DNA of 64,000 nucleotides from Motilimonas pumila (GCF_003596335.1 NZ_QZCH01000015.1:1-64000); one strand, 5' to 3'; positions 8,167 to 17,546 are shown, numbered from the stretch's first letter. Program-made: numbers and translations. The notes: generated from the letters alone by a model not told the origin.

Positions 8167-8619
8167 TTATATTGCGTCACCGCCATAATGGCCCCAAGCG
8201 CGGTTAAACCCTGCTGCTGGCATCACGACGTTAAAATCAGCAAACTCAATCTGCACCTGCGACTTACGTTTAAATTCATTGACCACGTATTGAATGCCTT
8301 GAGGACTGGCAGGTGTTGCGGAAATATAGCTGTATTGACCATTGTGATTACAAAAGCTGTGCATTTTAACGTGTTGACCGTTGAATTTAGCAACACTCGG
8401 CAAGCCGGCATCCTGGCCTAAACGACAGCTGTCTCGGCCTGGAAAGTCAATGATGGTGTAAAGGCGCTGGTGGCCGTCTTCACTCATGTCGATGCTGGCG
8501 ACCATATGCCCTTGGTGCCCTTGATGGTATATATGCACCGATGCATTGCCCTGGTGTTCAAAGGCGTAAGCGGCTGTAGATAAGGCTAATACGGCAATGG
8601 CGACAAGACGTTTGCTCAT
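8167..8619 (-). CDS. Small periplasmic hypothetical protein (150 aa)
   Basis: The ATG at 8619 is preferred over the longer frame because a signal peptide starts there (MSKRLVAIAVLALSTAAYAF, cleavage after AYA). The mature part has a His-rich start (HIYHQGHQGHMV) and two cysteines (DSCRLG and SFCNHNG) that could form one disulfide, with an Ig-like beta pattern. No family recognised. The His cluster might bind metal. The start of the gene is followed upstream by about 300 gene-free bases. Confidence 0.55.
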   Translation of the reverse strand: MSKRLVAIAVLALSTAAYAFEHQGNASVHIYHQGHQGHMVASIDMSEDGHQRLYTIIDFPGRDSCRLGQDAGLPSVAKFNGQHVKMHSFCNHNGQYSYISATPASPQGIQYVVNEFKRKSQVQIEFADFNVVMPAAGFNRAWGHYGGDAI

Positions 8620-8841
8620 GTTTGGCTTCCAAATATTTACAATACCGAGAAGTCTACGAGGCAAAGCTCATCCAAAGAATAGGGGGAAGTATTTATAACG
8701 GGCGTATCAAGCTTTTATTAATTAAGCATTTAGCGCAAAACGTTTAATTGCTGGGAAAAAGTAAGAGAGAACTTACTTGATAACATCAAAATTAAATTGT
8801 TGAGAGTGATATAAGTGGCATATTAAATGCATTGAACAAAT

Positions 8842-8881
8842 AACGTAGGCAACCGCCTACGTTGTGATGACCAGCGTCTGG
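8842..8881 (+). promoter_or_regulatory. Two hairpins upstream of the 8920 gene
   Basis: In the 300-base gap 8620-8919, AACGTAGGC/GCCTACGTT (8842-8863) is a perfect nine-pair stem with a four-base loop. CCAG/CTGG at 8871-8881 forms a small second palindrome. They end about 40 bases before the next start. No T-run follows, so they could be operator or leader structures. The rest of the gap shows AT-rich promoter-like sequence and nothing else I can name. Confidence 0.35.
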
Positions 8882-8919
8882 CCAGCACATGGGATTGAAG
8901 CATTTTACGGTCAAACATT

Positions 8920-9372
8920 ATGAATATTGATTCCTTAGGCAATTATAACGCATACGCATTGAGCCAACTCAACAAAGAGCAAGCGACTTTAGAAGAGGAC
9001 AAGCAGCAGGACGTTGCCGCTGAAACCTTGCCGTCTTTGCCGGGTGGCGCCGTGACATTGCCGGAAGTGTCTGACAAGGATGATGAACAAGACAAGGACG
9101 AAGATAGCGAAAGTACTCAGCCGCCCAAGCAAGAAACCATTCTTGAAGGCATGCAACGCGTCAAAGATGAAATAGACGCGATCCGTTTTAGTCGCGACAT
9201 CAAGCCGGGTGACAAAGAGGCCATGTTAGCGCCTTTGCAGCAAGAGCTCGATGATTTGGTCGTGGAGATGCAATTTGCAATTAAACAGTATTCTACTCAG
9301 CAATCACAAGCATGGTTTAACCAAGGAACAGAAAATAAGCAACAAGGTATGTTATTGGATTACTTAGTTTAA
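8920..9372 (+). CDS. Acidic hypothetical protein (150 aa)
   Basis: A soluble protein without signal peptide. Residues 25-75 are low-complexity and acidic (DKDDEQDKDEDSESTQPP). Residues 80-130 look like a helical coiled pair (GMQRVKDEIDAI and LQQELDDLVVEMQFAI). Codon use resembles the neighbours, and the product is likely a true small cytoplasmic protein. No family recognised. The ATG has no strong Shine-Dalgarno. It is convergent with the LysR gene. Confidence 0.55.
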   Translation: MNIDSLGNYNAYALSQLNKEQATLEEDKQQDVAAETLPSLPGGAVTLPEVSDKDDEQDKDEDSESTQPPKQETILEGMQRVKDEIDAIRFSRDIKPGDKEAMLAPLQQELDDLVVEMQFAIKQYSTQQSQAWFNQGTENKQQGMLLDYLV

Positions 9373-9428
9373 TCATTACTATTTTGATACATGGCAGTAA
9401 TTGGATTGTATAGCTAAAGAAAAAAGTA

Positions 9429-10316
9429 CTAGCGTGCTAATCTTTTTGCTTCTTTGATTAAGCAATCTTTCAGTGGGTCTTCTGCCATGTCTTTATGCCA
9501 AATAAACGAGAAATGACGGGTAAGGTCGAGCCCGGTTACTTTCAACTGCTTCAACTGGCCTTGTTTTATTGCAAAGTCACAGCTTCGCGCTGGTAAGCAG
9601 CTCAAATACGCGCCCGAACTGACTAACGCTATCAAGGTCGGTAAATGATCGTATTGCTTAATGACGTCTAAATGCTCTAGCTTTCCTGAAATAGCCGCGT
9701 CGAACACGTCTCGAGTGCCTGAACCTAACTCTCTTAATACCCATTGACTTGCTTCAAGCTGACGATAAGAAACTTCCCCTTGGCTGGCAAAAGGATGATG
9801 AGAAGCCGCGACGATGATGAGTTCGTCTTTGCACCACTGCTCTTGTACAAGTTTGCTGTCGTCACAGCGACCTTCAATGATGCCGAGATCCACCTTGAAG
9901 GTGCGAACGTCTTGAATCACTTGCTGGCTGTTATGAATGCTCAGTTCTACCTGCATTTTAGGAAAGTTGGCGTCGAGGTTGCTTATCAGCCGAGGGATCA
10001 AGCTTTCCGAGACGGTTTGGCTGGCAGCCAAACTTAATTGGCCACTGAGCAAATCTTTGCCAGTTAAACCCAGTTCGATTTGCTGCACGTCATGAAGTAA
10101 GGCTTTGGCTCTTGGCCTCAGCCATAGACCCCATGAGTTGAGAACCAACTTTTTCCCTTGCCTATCAAACAGTTTGGTACCTAATTGTTGCTCAAGTTGT
10201 TGTAGAGACATACTGGCAGCAGATTGGCTAATGGCTATCTGAGTGGCGGCGGCACTCACGCTGCCAGTATCGGCAATGGCGTCAAAAATGGCGATTTGTT
10301 TAAGAGAAAACTTCAT
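9429..10316 (-). CDS. LysR-family transcriptional regulator
   Basis: 295 residues. The N-terminal winged HTH is at about 3-60 (AISQSAASMSLQQLEQQLGT then KLFDRQGKKLVL). The effector domain has the segment WVLRELGSGTRDVFD, which marks the YeiE/CysB/CbbR-like branch whose ligand sits near the SGTR residues. It is divergent from the DUF3360 gene with 175 bases between, the usual layout for a LysR regulator and its target. I infer it controls that gene; the effector is unknown. Confidence 0.9.
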   Translation of the reverse strand: MKFSLKQIAIFDAIADTGSVSAAATQIAISQSAASMSLQQLEQQLGTKLFDRQGKKLVLNSWGLWLRPRAKALLHDVQQIELGLTGKDLLSGQLSLAASQTVSESLIPRLISNLDANFPKMQVELSIHNSQQVIQDVRTFKVDLGIIEGRCDDSKLVQEQWCKDELIIVAASHHPFASQGEVSYRQLEASQWVLRELGSGTRDVFDAAISGKLEHLDVIKQYDHLPTLIALVSSGAYLSCLPARSCDFAIKQGQLKQLKVTGLDLTRHFSFIWHKDMAEDPLKDCLIKEAKRLAR

Positions 10317-10345
10317 ATAAGAAAAATTGATAAGTTAAATAACTA

Positions 10346-10364
10346 AAACTGGTTTAACTAGTTT
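10346..10364. promoter_or_regulatory. Inverted repeat in the LysR/DUF3360 divergent promoter
   Basis: AAACT at 10346-10350 and AGTTT at 10360-10364 flank GGTTTAACT, near the LysR start. LysR regulators usually bind a dyad with a T-N11-A core; this one has a shorter centre, so it is only a candidate operator. Confidence 0.3.
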
Positions 10365-10491
10365 ACCTTATCTCCTTAGTCTTGCTCATTATTAATATCG
10401 GTTCGGCAAAGGATTTTGCAACTAAGCTAGCAACATACTTTAATTAGTTACCGATAGTACAGTTTTTATCTTTAAATATCTCGAGGATGTT

Positions 10492-12018
10492 ATGACTGAT
10501 ACAGCAAAGCCTGAAGAGGCTCAAGGAAGCTCTTACCAGGAGCGGCACAGACCGGCTTCTGAATTTAAGAGTCGCTCAGATTATCTTGATCACGAACTGC
10601 AGATTATGGAACCCAAGCGTTGGGCTCTGAATTTACCGGGTCGTGATTTTCGTTTTGAGTGGGAGGATCTAGTCCCCGCTATTGCCGGCACCATTGGTAT
10701 TACCGTTATGTATTCCGCGGTCATGCAGGCGTGGGCCGCAGGCTTAACCGAGAAATGGGATCACGTTACCTTAGGCGCAGAGTTTGCGATTGAAGTAGTA
10801 CGTGTTGAAATGCTGATCCCTGCTTTGCTGTTTTGTATTATCAGTTCTGGTTTTATCAACCCTCGCGCTAACTTAGGCGGCAACCACGGCCCAATGATCC
10901 CATTGATTAGCGCCATTGCTCTGGCCGGTGCTCACCCACTTGCCCTGGCCATATTATTGGGTATTTTCGGATTGCTCTTAGCTTACTTTAAAGGCGGCTC
11001 AAAACTGGTTAACCTCACCAGTGAGGGGGTTGCGGGCGGTTTGCTGGTGTTCCTCGGGTTCATGGGGGCCAAGAGCCAAATCACGTCGTTATTTGATTGG
11101 TCTGCAGGCTTAGAAGCCAAGCACGCGATCGATTACAGCCTCAGTCACGTCGCCTTTATTATCTTGGCTGTGAACATTGTGGTGTACGCTTACTTAGCGC
11201 GTATAGGTAAGCGTTGGTTAGCCATTCCTTTATGTTCGATTGCTGCAATCGTGATTGCCCTTGGTTTAGGTGCAGGTCTAGACCTTAAGTTTGTCACTGA
11301 ACCTGGCTTGCCAAACCTTAACCCAGTGTACTGGTGGGGCTCTACCGACGAAGGTTGGATGTTAGGGTTACCTAACATGGAGCACTTTATTGCCTCGTTA
11401 CCTTTTGCGATTTTAGCGGTTGCGATGTGGTCACCTGATTTCTTAGGTCACCGTATTTTCCAAGAGCTTAACTACCCAAGAAAGACGGAAAAAGTACTGA
11501 TGGACGTGGACGATACCATGACCACGTGTTCTTTCCGTCAGATTGTTGGTACCGCTGTGGGTGGTGGTAACATTACTTCAAGCTGGGGTACTTACATGAT
11601 CCCTGCGGCGATTGCGAAGCGTCCTATTCCAGCCGGCGCCATCTTACTGGGTGTAATGTGTATCTTAGTGGCTATCATTGGCTATCCGATGGATATCACC
11701 GTGTGGCGTCCTGTAATGTCAATTGCGCTATTGGTGGGTGTATTCTTGCCATTGTTGGAAGCAGGTATGCAAATGGTGAAAGACACCAAGTGCAGTCAGT
11801 CTGCGGGTATTTGTATCTTTGCAGCATTCGTGGCTAACCCAGTATTTGCATGGGCATTGACCATGTTATTGGACAATAACGGTCTGATTGGCGACAAAGA
11901 CAGAGCCAAAACCTTGTCATTTACTGACCGTATTGTGGTCCCTGGCCTGGCATTTGTTATCTGTACTGTAGCCATGGCTGCGGTAGGTATGCTACCTGGT
12001 ATTCCTAAATTGATTTAA
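10492..12018 (+). CDS. DUF3360 family inner-membrane protein (putative transporter)
   Basis: 508 residues with an N-terminal hydrophilic tail of about 60 residues and about 11-13 hydrophobic segments starting at VPAIAGTIGITVMYSAVMQA. Conserved stretches (GGNHGPMIPLI, GGGNITSSWGTYMIPAA, MWSPDFLGH) fit DUF3360, a family of the broader SulP/nucleobase-permease-like (UraA) fold. The substrate is unknown. ATG follows GAGGATGTT. LysR lies divergent and probably regulates it. A strong terminator follows the stop. Confidence 0.85.
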   Translation: MTDTAKPEEAQGSSYQERHRPASEFKSRSDYLDHELQIMEPKRWALNLPGRDFRFEWEDLVPAIAGTIGITVMYSAVMQAWAAGLTEKWDHVTLGAEFAIEVVRVEMLIPALLFCIISSGFINPRANLGGNHGPMIPLISAIALAGAHPLALAILLGIFGLLLAYFKGGSKLVNLTSEGVAGGLLVFLGFMGAKSQITSLFDWSAGLEAKHAIDYSLSHVAFIILAVNIVVYAYLARIGKRWLAIPLCSIAAIVIALGLGAGLDLKFVTEPGLPNLNPVYWWGSTDEGWMLGLPNMEHFIASLPFAILAVAMWSPDFLGHRIFQELNYPRKTEKVLMDVDDTMTTCSFRQIVGTAVGGGNITSSWGTYMIPAAIAKRPIPAGAILLGVMCILVAIIGYPMDITVWRPVMSIALLVGVFLPLLEAGMQMVKDTKCSQSAGICIFAAFVANPVFAWALTMLLDNNGLIGDKDRAKTLSFTDRIVVPGLAFVICTVAMAAVGMLPGIPKLI

Positions 12019-12041
12019 TCAGTTAGCGAAAAATAACAGCC

Positions 12042-12071
12042 AAAGCCTCGATTGAAAATCGGGGCTTTTTT
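12042..12071 (+). terminator. Rho-independent terminator after DUF3360 gene
   Basis: AAAGCCTCGATT and AATCGGGGCTTT pair across a short loop (one G-T pair), followed by a T-run. It ends transcription of the 10492 gene. The following 200 bases to the TetR gene are AT-rich and empty. Confidence 0.85.
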
Positions 12072-12267
12072 GTTGGTTTAGCTCGTTGCTTAGTTACCGT
12101 TTTCAAAATGGGGCGTCAAAAACCCCTGTCTAGGTCAATAAAGCGGTAATTTTATTACCAAGTAAAACTGATTTTATATATCAGTTTTACTTATTCATTA
12201 TTCGCCTTATCTTTTCTTGCCATCCATGCATGGAGACCATGCTACACAGCTAGCTACTTGGGCGTGT

Positions 12268-12843
12268 TCATACGTTAATGGCGCTTTTGGCGCTTGCCAA
12301 CGCAGCGTCAATCAATTGTTGGCTCAGTTCGCTATCCGCGGTTGCGCGGGCGAGTGCAACGCCGCCAATCATGGCGATGGCTGCTTGCATACTTTGTTGC
12401 ATTGATTGCCCAGAGCTGCTGCTTAATTGCTCAATTAAGCCCCGTAATACTTTAGCGTAGCTGGCCTGCGCCTGTGGTTGCGAAATGCCGATGTCTGAAA
12501 TTAAGAACGCTAAAGGGCAGGGAGATTGCGCCTTTTGAGCGTGCTCTATACTGATATAGGCTTGCAGCAACTTGGCCATGGTGTCGCTGGCCTGATCACA
12601 TTGCGCTTGGCCTAAGCGTTGGTTTTTGGCGTCTTTGGCCGCGAACACAATGGCTTCGGCGTATAGCTCGGACTTATTATCAAAGTGGGCATAAAATGCG
12701 CCTCGTGTGAGCCCTGCATGGGTCATGACATCATTAATTGAAACTTGCTTAAAGCCCTTAAGGGTAAAAAGCTCACCTGCGCTGCGTAAGATTTTTTGTC
12801 GCGTTTGCGATTTATGTGCGGGATCCCAAGCCAAAATTGCCAC
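12268..12843 (-). CDS. TetR-family transcriptional regulator
   Basis: 191 residues. The HTH is at about 15-60 (ILRSAGELFTLKGFKQVSIN and MTHAGLTRGAFYAHFDNKSE). The ligand domain contains CPLAFLISDIG, seen in the TetR subgroup that includes regulators of electrophile or oxidant response. It is divergent from a glutathione transferase gene with a perfect palindrome between the two starts. I infer it represses itself and the transferase until an electrophile-type ligand binds. Confidence 0.9.
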   Translation of the reverse strand: MAILAWDPAHKSQTRQKILRSAGELFTLKGFKQVSINDVMTHAGLTRGAFYAHFDNKSELYAEAIVFAAKDAKNQRLGQAQCDQASDTMAKLLQAYISIEHAQKAQSPCPLAFLISDIGISQPQAQASYAKVLRGLIEQLSSSSGQSMQQSMQAAIAMIGGVALARATADSELSQQLIDAALASAKSAINV

Positions 12844-12859
12844 CTCAATAAAAAGTCAA

Positions 12860-12879
12860 AATATGATCTTGAACATATT
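12860..12879. promoter_or_regulatory. TetR operator candidate between tetR-like gene and GST gene
   Basis: AATATG at 12860-12865 and CATATT at 12874-12879 form a perfect inverted repeat with eight bases between. It lies 16-36 bases upstream of the TetR start and 53-72 upstream of the GST start, where it could cover both promoters. Confidence 0.6.
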
Positions 12880-12931
12880 GTGGCGCGAGATAATCTGGAG
12901 TCAAGTTAAACGGTTTTCTAAGGAGCAAATA

Positions 12932-13579
12932 ATGACCGACGTAACGATTTACGGACAACAGTTTAGTAATTTTGTACGCAGCGTAGAGCTAGCGTGTTTA
13001 TTCACTGACGTCACGTACCAGATTGGCCATCAACACCAAGGCAAAGATATCGAGTGGAAAAGCGAGCAACATTTAGCCATTCACCCTTTTAGTAGGATGC
13101 CGGTTTTGCTGCAAGGCGATTTTGTATTGGCAGAAAGTGTTGCCATTTGCCAATACTTAGCACTGCAAGACCCACAGCAACGTATTATTGCCGATGATCC
13201 CCAGCAGCAAGCGGTGCAGTTACAATGGGCATTATTGGCCGCGAAAGAAATAGACCGTGGTATTATTCGCCGCTACTTATTAGAGCTGGTGATGCCAACG
13301 GGTGAAAATGGAAAGCCTGATTTCGCCAGAATGATGCGTAATAAGCCCGACGCCCTTGCTGTTGTTGCTGTTGTTGAACGTCAGCTGAGCAAGCATAAAT
13401 ACATTGCTGGTGACAGTTTAAGCTTTGCAGATTTTATCTTGTTGCCGACTTTGCATTACAGCTTACGACTGCAAAATGACCTGAGTATTGTTACGCCTCA
13501 GAGTATTATCCGAGATTATGTCGCGAGTGCATTAACCTTGCCGGGCGTGGCAGATATTCTCAATTATGAAGGGCTTTAA
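12932..13579 (+). CDS. Glutathione S-transferase family protein
   Basis: The ATG at 12932, with TAAGGAG seven bases upstream, is the true start; the longer frame runs back into the TetR gene. 215 residues: thioredoxin-like N-terminal domain (1-80) with the cis-Pro region HPFSRMPVLL and the glutathione-binding ESVAICQYLA (E-S pair), then an all-alpha C-terminal domain (90-215) with YIAGDSLSFADFILLPTLHY, the N-capping box of GSTs. Likely cytosolic detoxification of electrophiles. Divergent from its probable TetR repressor. Confidence 0.9.
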   Translation: MTDVTIYGQQFSNFVRSVELACLFTDVTYQIGHQHQGKDIEWKSEQHLAIHPFSRMPVLLQGDFVLAESVAICQYLALQDPQQRIIADDPQQQAVQLQWALLAAKEIDRGIIRRYLLELVMPTGENGKPDFARMMRNKPDALAVVAVVERQLSKHKYIAGDSLSFADFILLPTLHYSLRLQNDLSIVTPQSIIRDYVASALTLPGVADILNYEGL

Positions 13580-13687
13580 TTACCTTCACGTTGATAATTT
13601 CACCAAGGTGGCGTCAGGCTCAAAAAATAGCGCTAAAAGGCTTAATTAAATATCAAAACTGGTTAGTATTAAGCTTTATTCTGACAC

Positions 13688-15679
13688 ATGGATGCTGTGA
13701 CTATGGCGAAGTTAATTGCCTTTGGCGAAGCGGTAAATGACGCTGAGCGTTGGGCTTTTAAATTACTGGCAGAAGAACTGCCAGCCGATTATACCTTGTT
13801 AACCAATATTGAGATCCCCACCCCCTCGGGCCAAGCGCTAGAAGTCGATGCGTTAGTAGTCGGTGAGTGGGGAATATATGTTGTTGACGTAAAAGGCTAT
13901 ATTGGTTGTTTGGAAGCCGGCCAACATGCTTGGGCTTTGGATGGGCGTGACGTTGATAACAGCCTCGCAAAGGCCAATTATGTGGCACGGGTGCTGGCTG
14001 GCAAAATCAAGCACAAGGTTCCGGTGGGGGTGTATGCGCCATGGTGTCAGGGCATGGTGTTTGTCACTGGGCGAAAGGGCAGTGAAATCGAGTTAGAAAA
14101 AACCGACGGTGCCTTGTCTATTTACACCCCTAAGCAGATTATTGCAGCGTTGACCAAGGAGTGGGGCTTAACCGCGCCGCGCAAATACCCGGTGTCAGCC
14201 AAGCAAAAGCAAATGGTGTTGGATACCCTTGGCCAAGTCGCTTTGGTTGAGCAGCGTAATAACCGCATTCAAGATTTTGAGAAAAAGAAGTGCTTATTTT
14301 TACAGCATGGTCTGGAAGTATGGCAAGCACAATATAGCCCAGGAGACTGGAGCGCACCTTGGTTGCTGAAAATCATTGTGCCGTCTTCTTTTGATGACAA
14401 AGCCAGCCAAAAACACCACGAAAACTTACTGCGAAAAGAGTTTTACCGCTTACAGACCCTTGCAGGCTGTTCTGGCGTGCCTTATTGCGCGCCCTTGATA
14501 CAAGACGGTGAGCGCTTAGTGCTGCCGGTGCGCATGCCAAAAGGGCAAGCCATTGCTGCGTTAGACATTGCCGATATGCCTGCCAATGAACTGTTAGAAA
14601 TTTTGCGTTGTGGCGTTTCTTCATTGCAGCAAATTCATCGCCGAGGCATGACCGTAGCAGGTTGGGACGCAAATTGCGTATTTGTTGCTGAAGATGGCGC
14701 GGTGGAGTTTATCGACGTCAAAGACAGCTTGTCATTCGCCGAAGATATTACCGCATTTGCGGCCTTGTTTTATCCTATTGCAAAAGCTGTACTTGAACCG
14801 CGCATTCGGCAATGGTTCAAGCAAGCTGCAGCGGGTCATGAGGTTGACCTCGATACGGTGCGCTCAGACATCGGCGCAGTGATAGCCTACCGTCGCCGTT
14901 TTCCAGATGTTGACAGTGGTTCAGTCAAAGCCGAAGCAGGGGCGGTCATCGATCACCATTATAAACTGTGCCGTCTACTTAACAAAACTCAAGATACTGA
15001 GTTGTGGAAAGCGCGCCATATTCAAGGCCGCTATGACAGCGCGTTGTCTATTTACCGCAATGTTGATGCCCAATGGTTTAAACTCAGCAACTTGTTTCGC
15101 AGCTTATCAAATTTATACCACCCCCACACGGAGCGGGTGATTGCGTTTGGCCAATTGGGAGATAGCCAAGACATCTATATCGCCCGAGCTTGGATCCCGG
15201 GTTGCAGTTTAGATGAAGTCGAGCAAGTAGAAGAAGGGCAAGGCGCTCGCTGGTTCGCTCAGTTATTAACGGGCTTGCAGTACTTGCACAGTTTAGACAT
15301 TTTCCATGGTGCTATTTGCCCCAAAAACATCGTCATCAATCAGGTACGAGCGGTATTGGTAAACTTTGGCATAGGCTGGGATATTGCGGCCAGCAACTAT
15401 GCGCAGCAGTACGCAGATCCTAACTTGTGGCAATTAGAAGGCGATGCAGAAAAAGATCTCTATGGTTTAGTGGCCAGCTTTATCGATGTGTTGTGTGAAG
15501 ACGGGTTAGCCGGCCAACACAGCAGTGAGCAGTTGATTGCTTTGGTCGACGAGTTTGATGACAGTAAAATGGATGACCACCTTAAAGAGGTTTGTCGTCA
15601 AGTACTTAGCTTTGAAATCAGCGTGACGCCAGGACAAGACTACGTCAAGCTCTTTGCCATGGAAGACTTGCTCGAGTAG
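13688..15679 (+). CDS. NERD nuclease-domain protein with two kinase-like domains lacking catalytic residues
   Basis: 663 residues. Residues 15-125 are a NERD (nuclease-related) domain with Asp54 and the D-V-K signature at 67-69, a D-x13-D-x-K arrangement of PD-(D/E)xK type. Residues about 195-400 form a first kinase-like fold: Lys228 and Glu251 are present, but the catalytic loop reads IHRRGMTVAGWDAN, without the HRD motif. Residues about 440-660 form a second one: the VAIK Lys is Ser (ALSIY), HRD is HGA (540-542), DFG is NFG (559-561). Asn547 is kept. It is therefore probably a NERD protein with two pseudokinases. Similar NERD-kinase fusions are seen in phage-defence proteins such as PglW. 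No defence genes are adjacent. Confidence 0.8.
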   Translation: MDAVTMAKLIAFGEAVNDAERWAFKLLAEELPADYTLLTNIEIPTPSGQALEVDALVVGEWGIYVVDVKGYIGCLEAGQHAWALDGRDVDNSLAKANYVARVLAGKIKHKVPVGVYAPWCQGMVFVTGRKGSEIELEKTDGALSIYTPKQIIAALTKEWGLTAPRKYPVSAKQKQMVLDTLGQVALVEQRNNRIQDFEKKKCLFLQHGLEVWQAQYSPGDWSAPWLLKIIVPSSFDDKASQKHHENLLRKEFYRLQTLAGCSGVPYCAPLIQDGERLVLPVRMPKGQAIAALDIADMPANELLEILRCGVSSLQQIHRRGMTVAGWDANCVFVAEDGAVEFIDVKDSLSFAEDITAFAALFYPIAKAVLEPRIRQWFKQAAAGHEVDLDTVRSDIGAVIAYRRRFPDVDSGSVKAEAGAVIDHHYKLCRLLNKTQDTELWKARHIQGRYDSALSIYRNVDAQWFKLSNLFRSLSNLYHPHTERVIAFGQLGDSQDIYIARAWIPGCSLDEVEQVEEGQGARWFAQLLTGLQYLHSLDIFHGAICPKNIVINQVRAVLVNFGIGWDIAASNYAQQYADPNLWQLEGDAEKDLYGLVASFIDVLCEDGLAGQHSSEQLIALVDEFDDSKMDDHLKEVCRQVLSFEISVTPGQDYVKLFAMEDLLE

Positions 15680-15752
15680 GCAACTCACCGCCCAAGGTGA
15701 ATGACGTGGCTTGGCGTCTGTACTGCGGACAGCATTGAAACAGGACTTGTAA

Positions 15753-16910
15753 TTGAAGATAGTGATTGCGCCAGACTCATTTAAACACAGTTTGTCAGCA
15801 CTTGAAGCTGCGCAAGCGATGGAACAGGGCTTTCGCTATTGCTTTCCTGATGCCGAATATCATTTGTTGCCTTTAGCTGACGGCGGCGAAGGCACATTGA
15901 CGGTGCTGCAGCAATGTTTGTCTGGTGAAGAAAAAAGTTCGGTCGTGCTAAATGCTATTGGCGAGCCTGTCACTGCCTCCTGGTTATGGCTGCCTGCTCA
16001 TCGCCAGCAAGCAAAAGCGACGGCTTACATTGAATTGGCAAGGGCCGCGGGGTTGGCGCAACTTCCTCTTGCTCGGCGGCAGCCTTTAGTTGCCCATACT
16101 TATGGCTGTGGTCAGCTGATTCAAGCCGCACTTGAGCAAGGCGCTGAAAAAATCGTCTTGGGCTTAGGCGGCTCTGCCAGTACTGATGGTGGCAGCGGCA
16201 TGTTACAAGCCTTAGGGGCAAAGCTGCTTGATAAACAAGGCCAGCCTCTTGAGCTAGGGGGAGGCGCTTTATCTGCGCTGGCCAGCATTGATCTTAGTCA
16301 GCTGCACGCCCGCTGTAGCGAAGTAGAAATGGTGCTGGCTTGTGATGTCAGTAACCCATTGCTTGGGCCACGAGGAGCCAGCCAGGTTTTTGCGCCCCAA
16401 AAAGGCGCCAGTCCACAACAAATCATTCAGTTAGAGTCAGGTTTACGTCAGTTCGCTCAGGTTTGCGCCGACATTGCTGGATTAGACAAGAGTAACAGTC
16501 CCAGTTTTGGCGCTGCGGGAGGCTCACCGCTTGGTTTGAATATGGCGTTTAATGTGACCATAGTGTCAGGTATTGAGATGATGCTCGCACTGTTAAACGC
16601 AGCCCGTGTGCTACAAGGCGCGGATTTGGTGGTGACCGGCGAAGGTCAAATGGACGGGCAAACGCTGCAAGGCAAAGCACCTTGGGGTATTACCCAATTG
16701 GCGCAGCAGCAAGGAATTCCTGTTATTGCGATAGCCGGCGCCATAGGTGCCGATATAGCGCCCGTGTATCAGCATATCTCCGCCGCCTTTTCTTGCGTTC
16801 CGCGAGTGCAGCCTCTAACCGCTACTTTGGCGCAAGCCAAGCACAACGTCATGCAAACCGCCCGTAATGTTGCTAGCGCGATTCAATTGGGGTCGCACTT
16901 CAAAGCCTAA
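15753..16910 (+). CDS. Glycerate 2-kinase, GarK/GlxK family
   Basis: 385 residues starting at TTG 15753, with AGGA about eight bases upstream and the conserved beginning MKIVIAPDSFKHSLSALEAA. The GGEGT and GLGGSASTDGGSGM blocks and VVTGEGQMDGQTLQGKAP are the family signature. It phosphorylates D-glycerate to 2-phosphoglycerate with ATP in glycerate and glyoxylate use. It lies 73 bases after the NERD gene; no other glycerate-pathway gene is close. Confidence 0.93.
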   Translation: MKIVIAPDSFKHSLSALEAAQAMEQGFRYCFPDAEYHLLPLADGGEGTLTVLQQCLSGEEKSSVVLNAIGEPVTASWLWLPAHRQQAKATAYIELARAAGLAQLPLARRQPLVAHTYGCGQLIQAALEQGAEKIVLGLGGSASTDGGSGMLQALGAKLLDKQGQPLELGGGALSALASIDLSQLHARCSEVEMVLACDVSNPLLGPRGASQVFAPQKGASPQQIIQLESGLRQFAQVCADIAGLDKSNSPSFGAAGGSPLGLNMAFNVTIVSGIEMMLALLNAARVLQGADLVVTGEGQMDGQTLQGKAPWGITQLAQQQGIPVIAIAGAIGADIAPVYQHISAAFSCVPRVQPLTATLAQAKHNVMQTARNVASAIQLGSHFKA

Positions 16911-17143
16911 ACCGCCCAAGCCTAAATCGTTATAGCTTTCCCGACCGCACGCTGGGCTTGCTGTCTTTGCACGTCAGTGTTATTTAAGTGTCAATCAAGC
17001 GAATACTGCGCGCTTTGTTGCAGTGGCCTATTCAGGGTTGCTGATTTATTTAACTATTATCCGTTGATTTGATTATTTTTTCGACATTACTTCTGCACCG
17101 CTTTGTTTTAGAGTACTTTTTCTTTTAAACAGGAGTGCCCAAG

Positions 17144-17497
17144 GTGAAGAATTACCCGCTTGCTGCTTTGGCTTTATTACTGACCGTATCAATGCCTTCT
17201 TACGCAGATATTTCAGAAAATACGCTAGAAGATTTTGAGGGCTGGACCCTGATATCGGTTAAAACCGTCAGCGGCTTTATCGATGAAGATGGCACCGAAG
17301 ACTCCGCTTTTGAAGGTTGTGACTATGAGCGGACCATCATGTTTACCGATGGTACCCAAGTTAAGTGCGACAGTTATGGCTATCAATACTCTTTTATGCC
17401 CAAGGCGTTTATTTTTGGTCGAAGTTATTCTTATAAAGGCAGTTCGTTAACCAGCTTTAAAATGATTGTGGCGGGCGAAGATTATGATTTGCAATGA
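17144..17497 (+). CDS. Small secreted hypothetical protein (117 aa)
   Basis: The GTG at 17144 is chosen because AGGAG lies eight bases upstream and a signal peptide then begins (MKNYPLAALALLLTVSMPSYA). The mature part has two cysteines (FEGCDYER and QVKCDSYG) and an alternating-strand pattern. An alternative GTG at 17135 overlaps the AGGAG. Family unknown. It is convergent with the minus-strand binding-protein gene. Confidence 0.55.
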   Translation: MKNYPLAALALLLTVSMPSYADISENTLEDFEGWTLISVKTVSGFIDEDGTEDSAFEGCDYERTIMFTDGTQVKCDSYGYQYSFMPKAFIFGRSYSYKGSSLTSFKMIVAGEDYDLQ

Positions 17498-17546
17498 TGA
17501 CGGACGATACTATTCAGACTGAGCATTGCTAACCCGGCTGAGCTTG

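Noticed and set aside
12707..12931. N-terminal extension of the glutathione transferase frame
   Set aside because: It overlaps the TetR gene and its operator; the ATG at 12932 has TAAGGAG.
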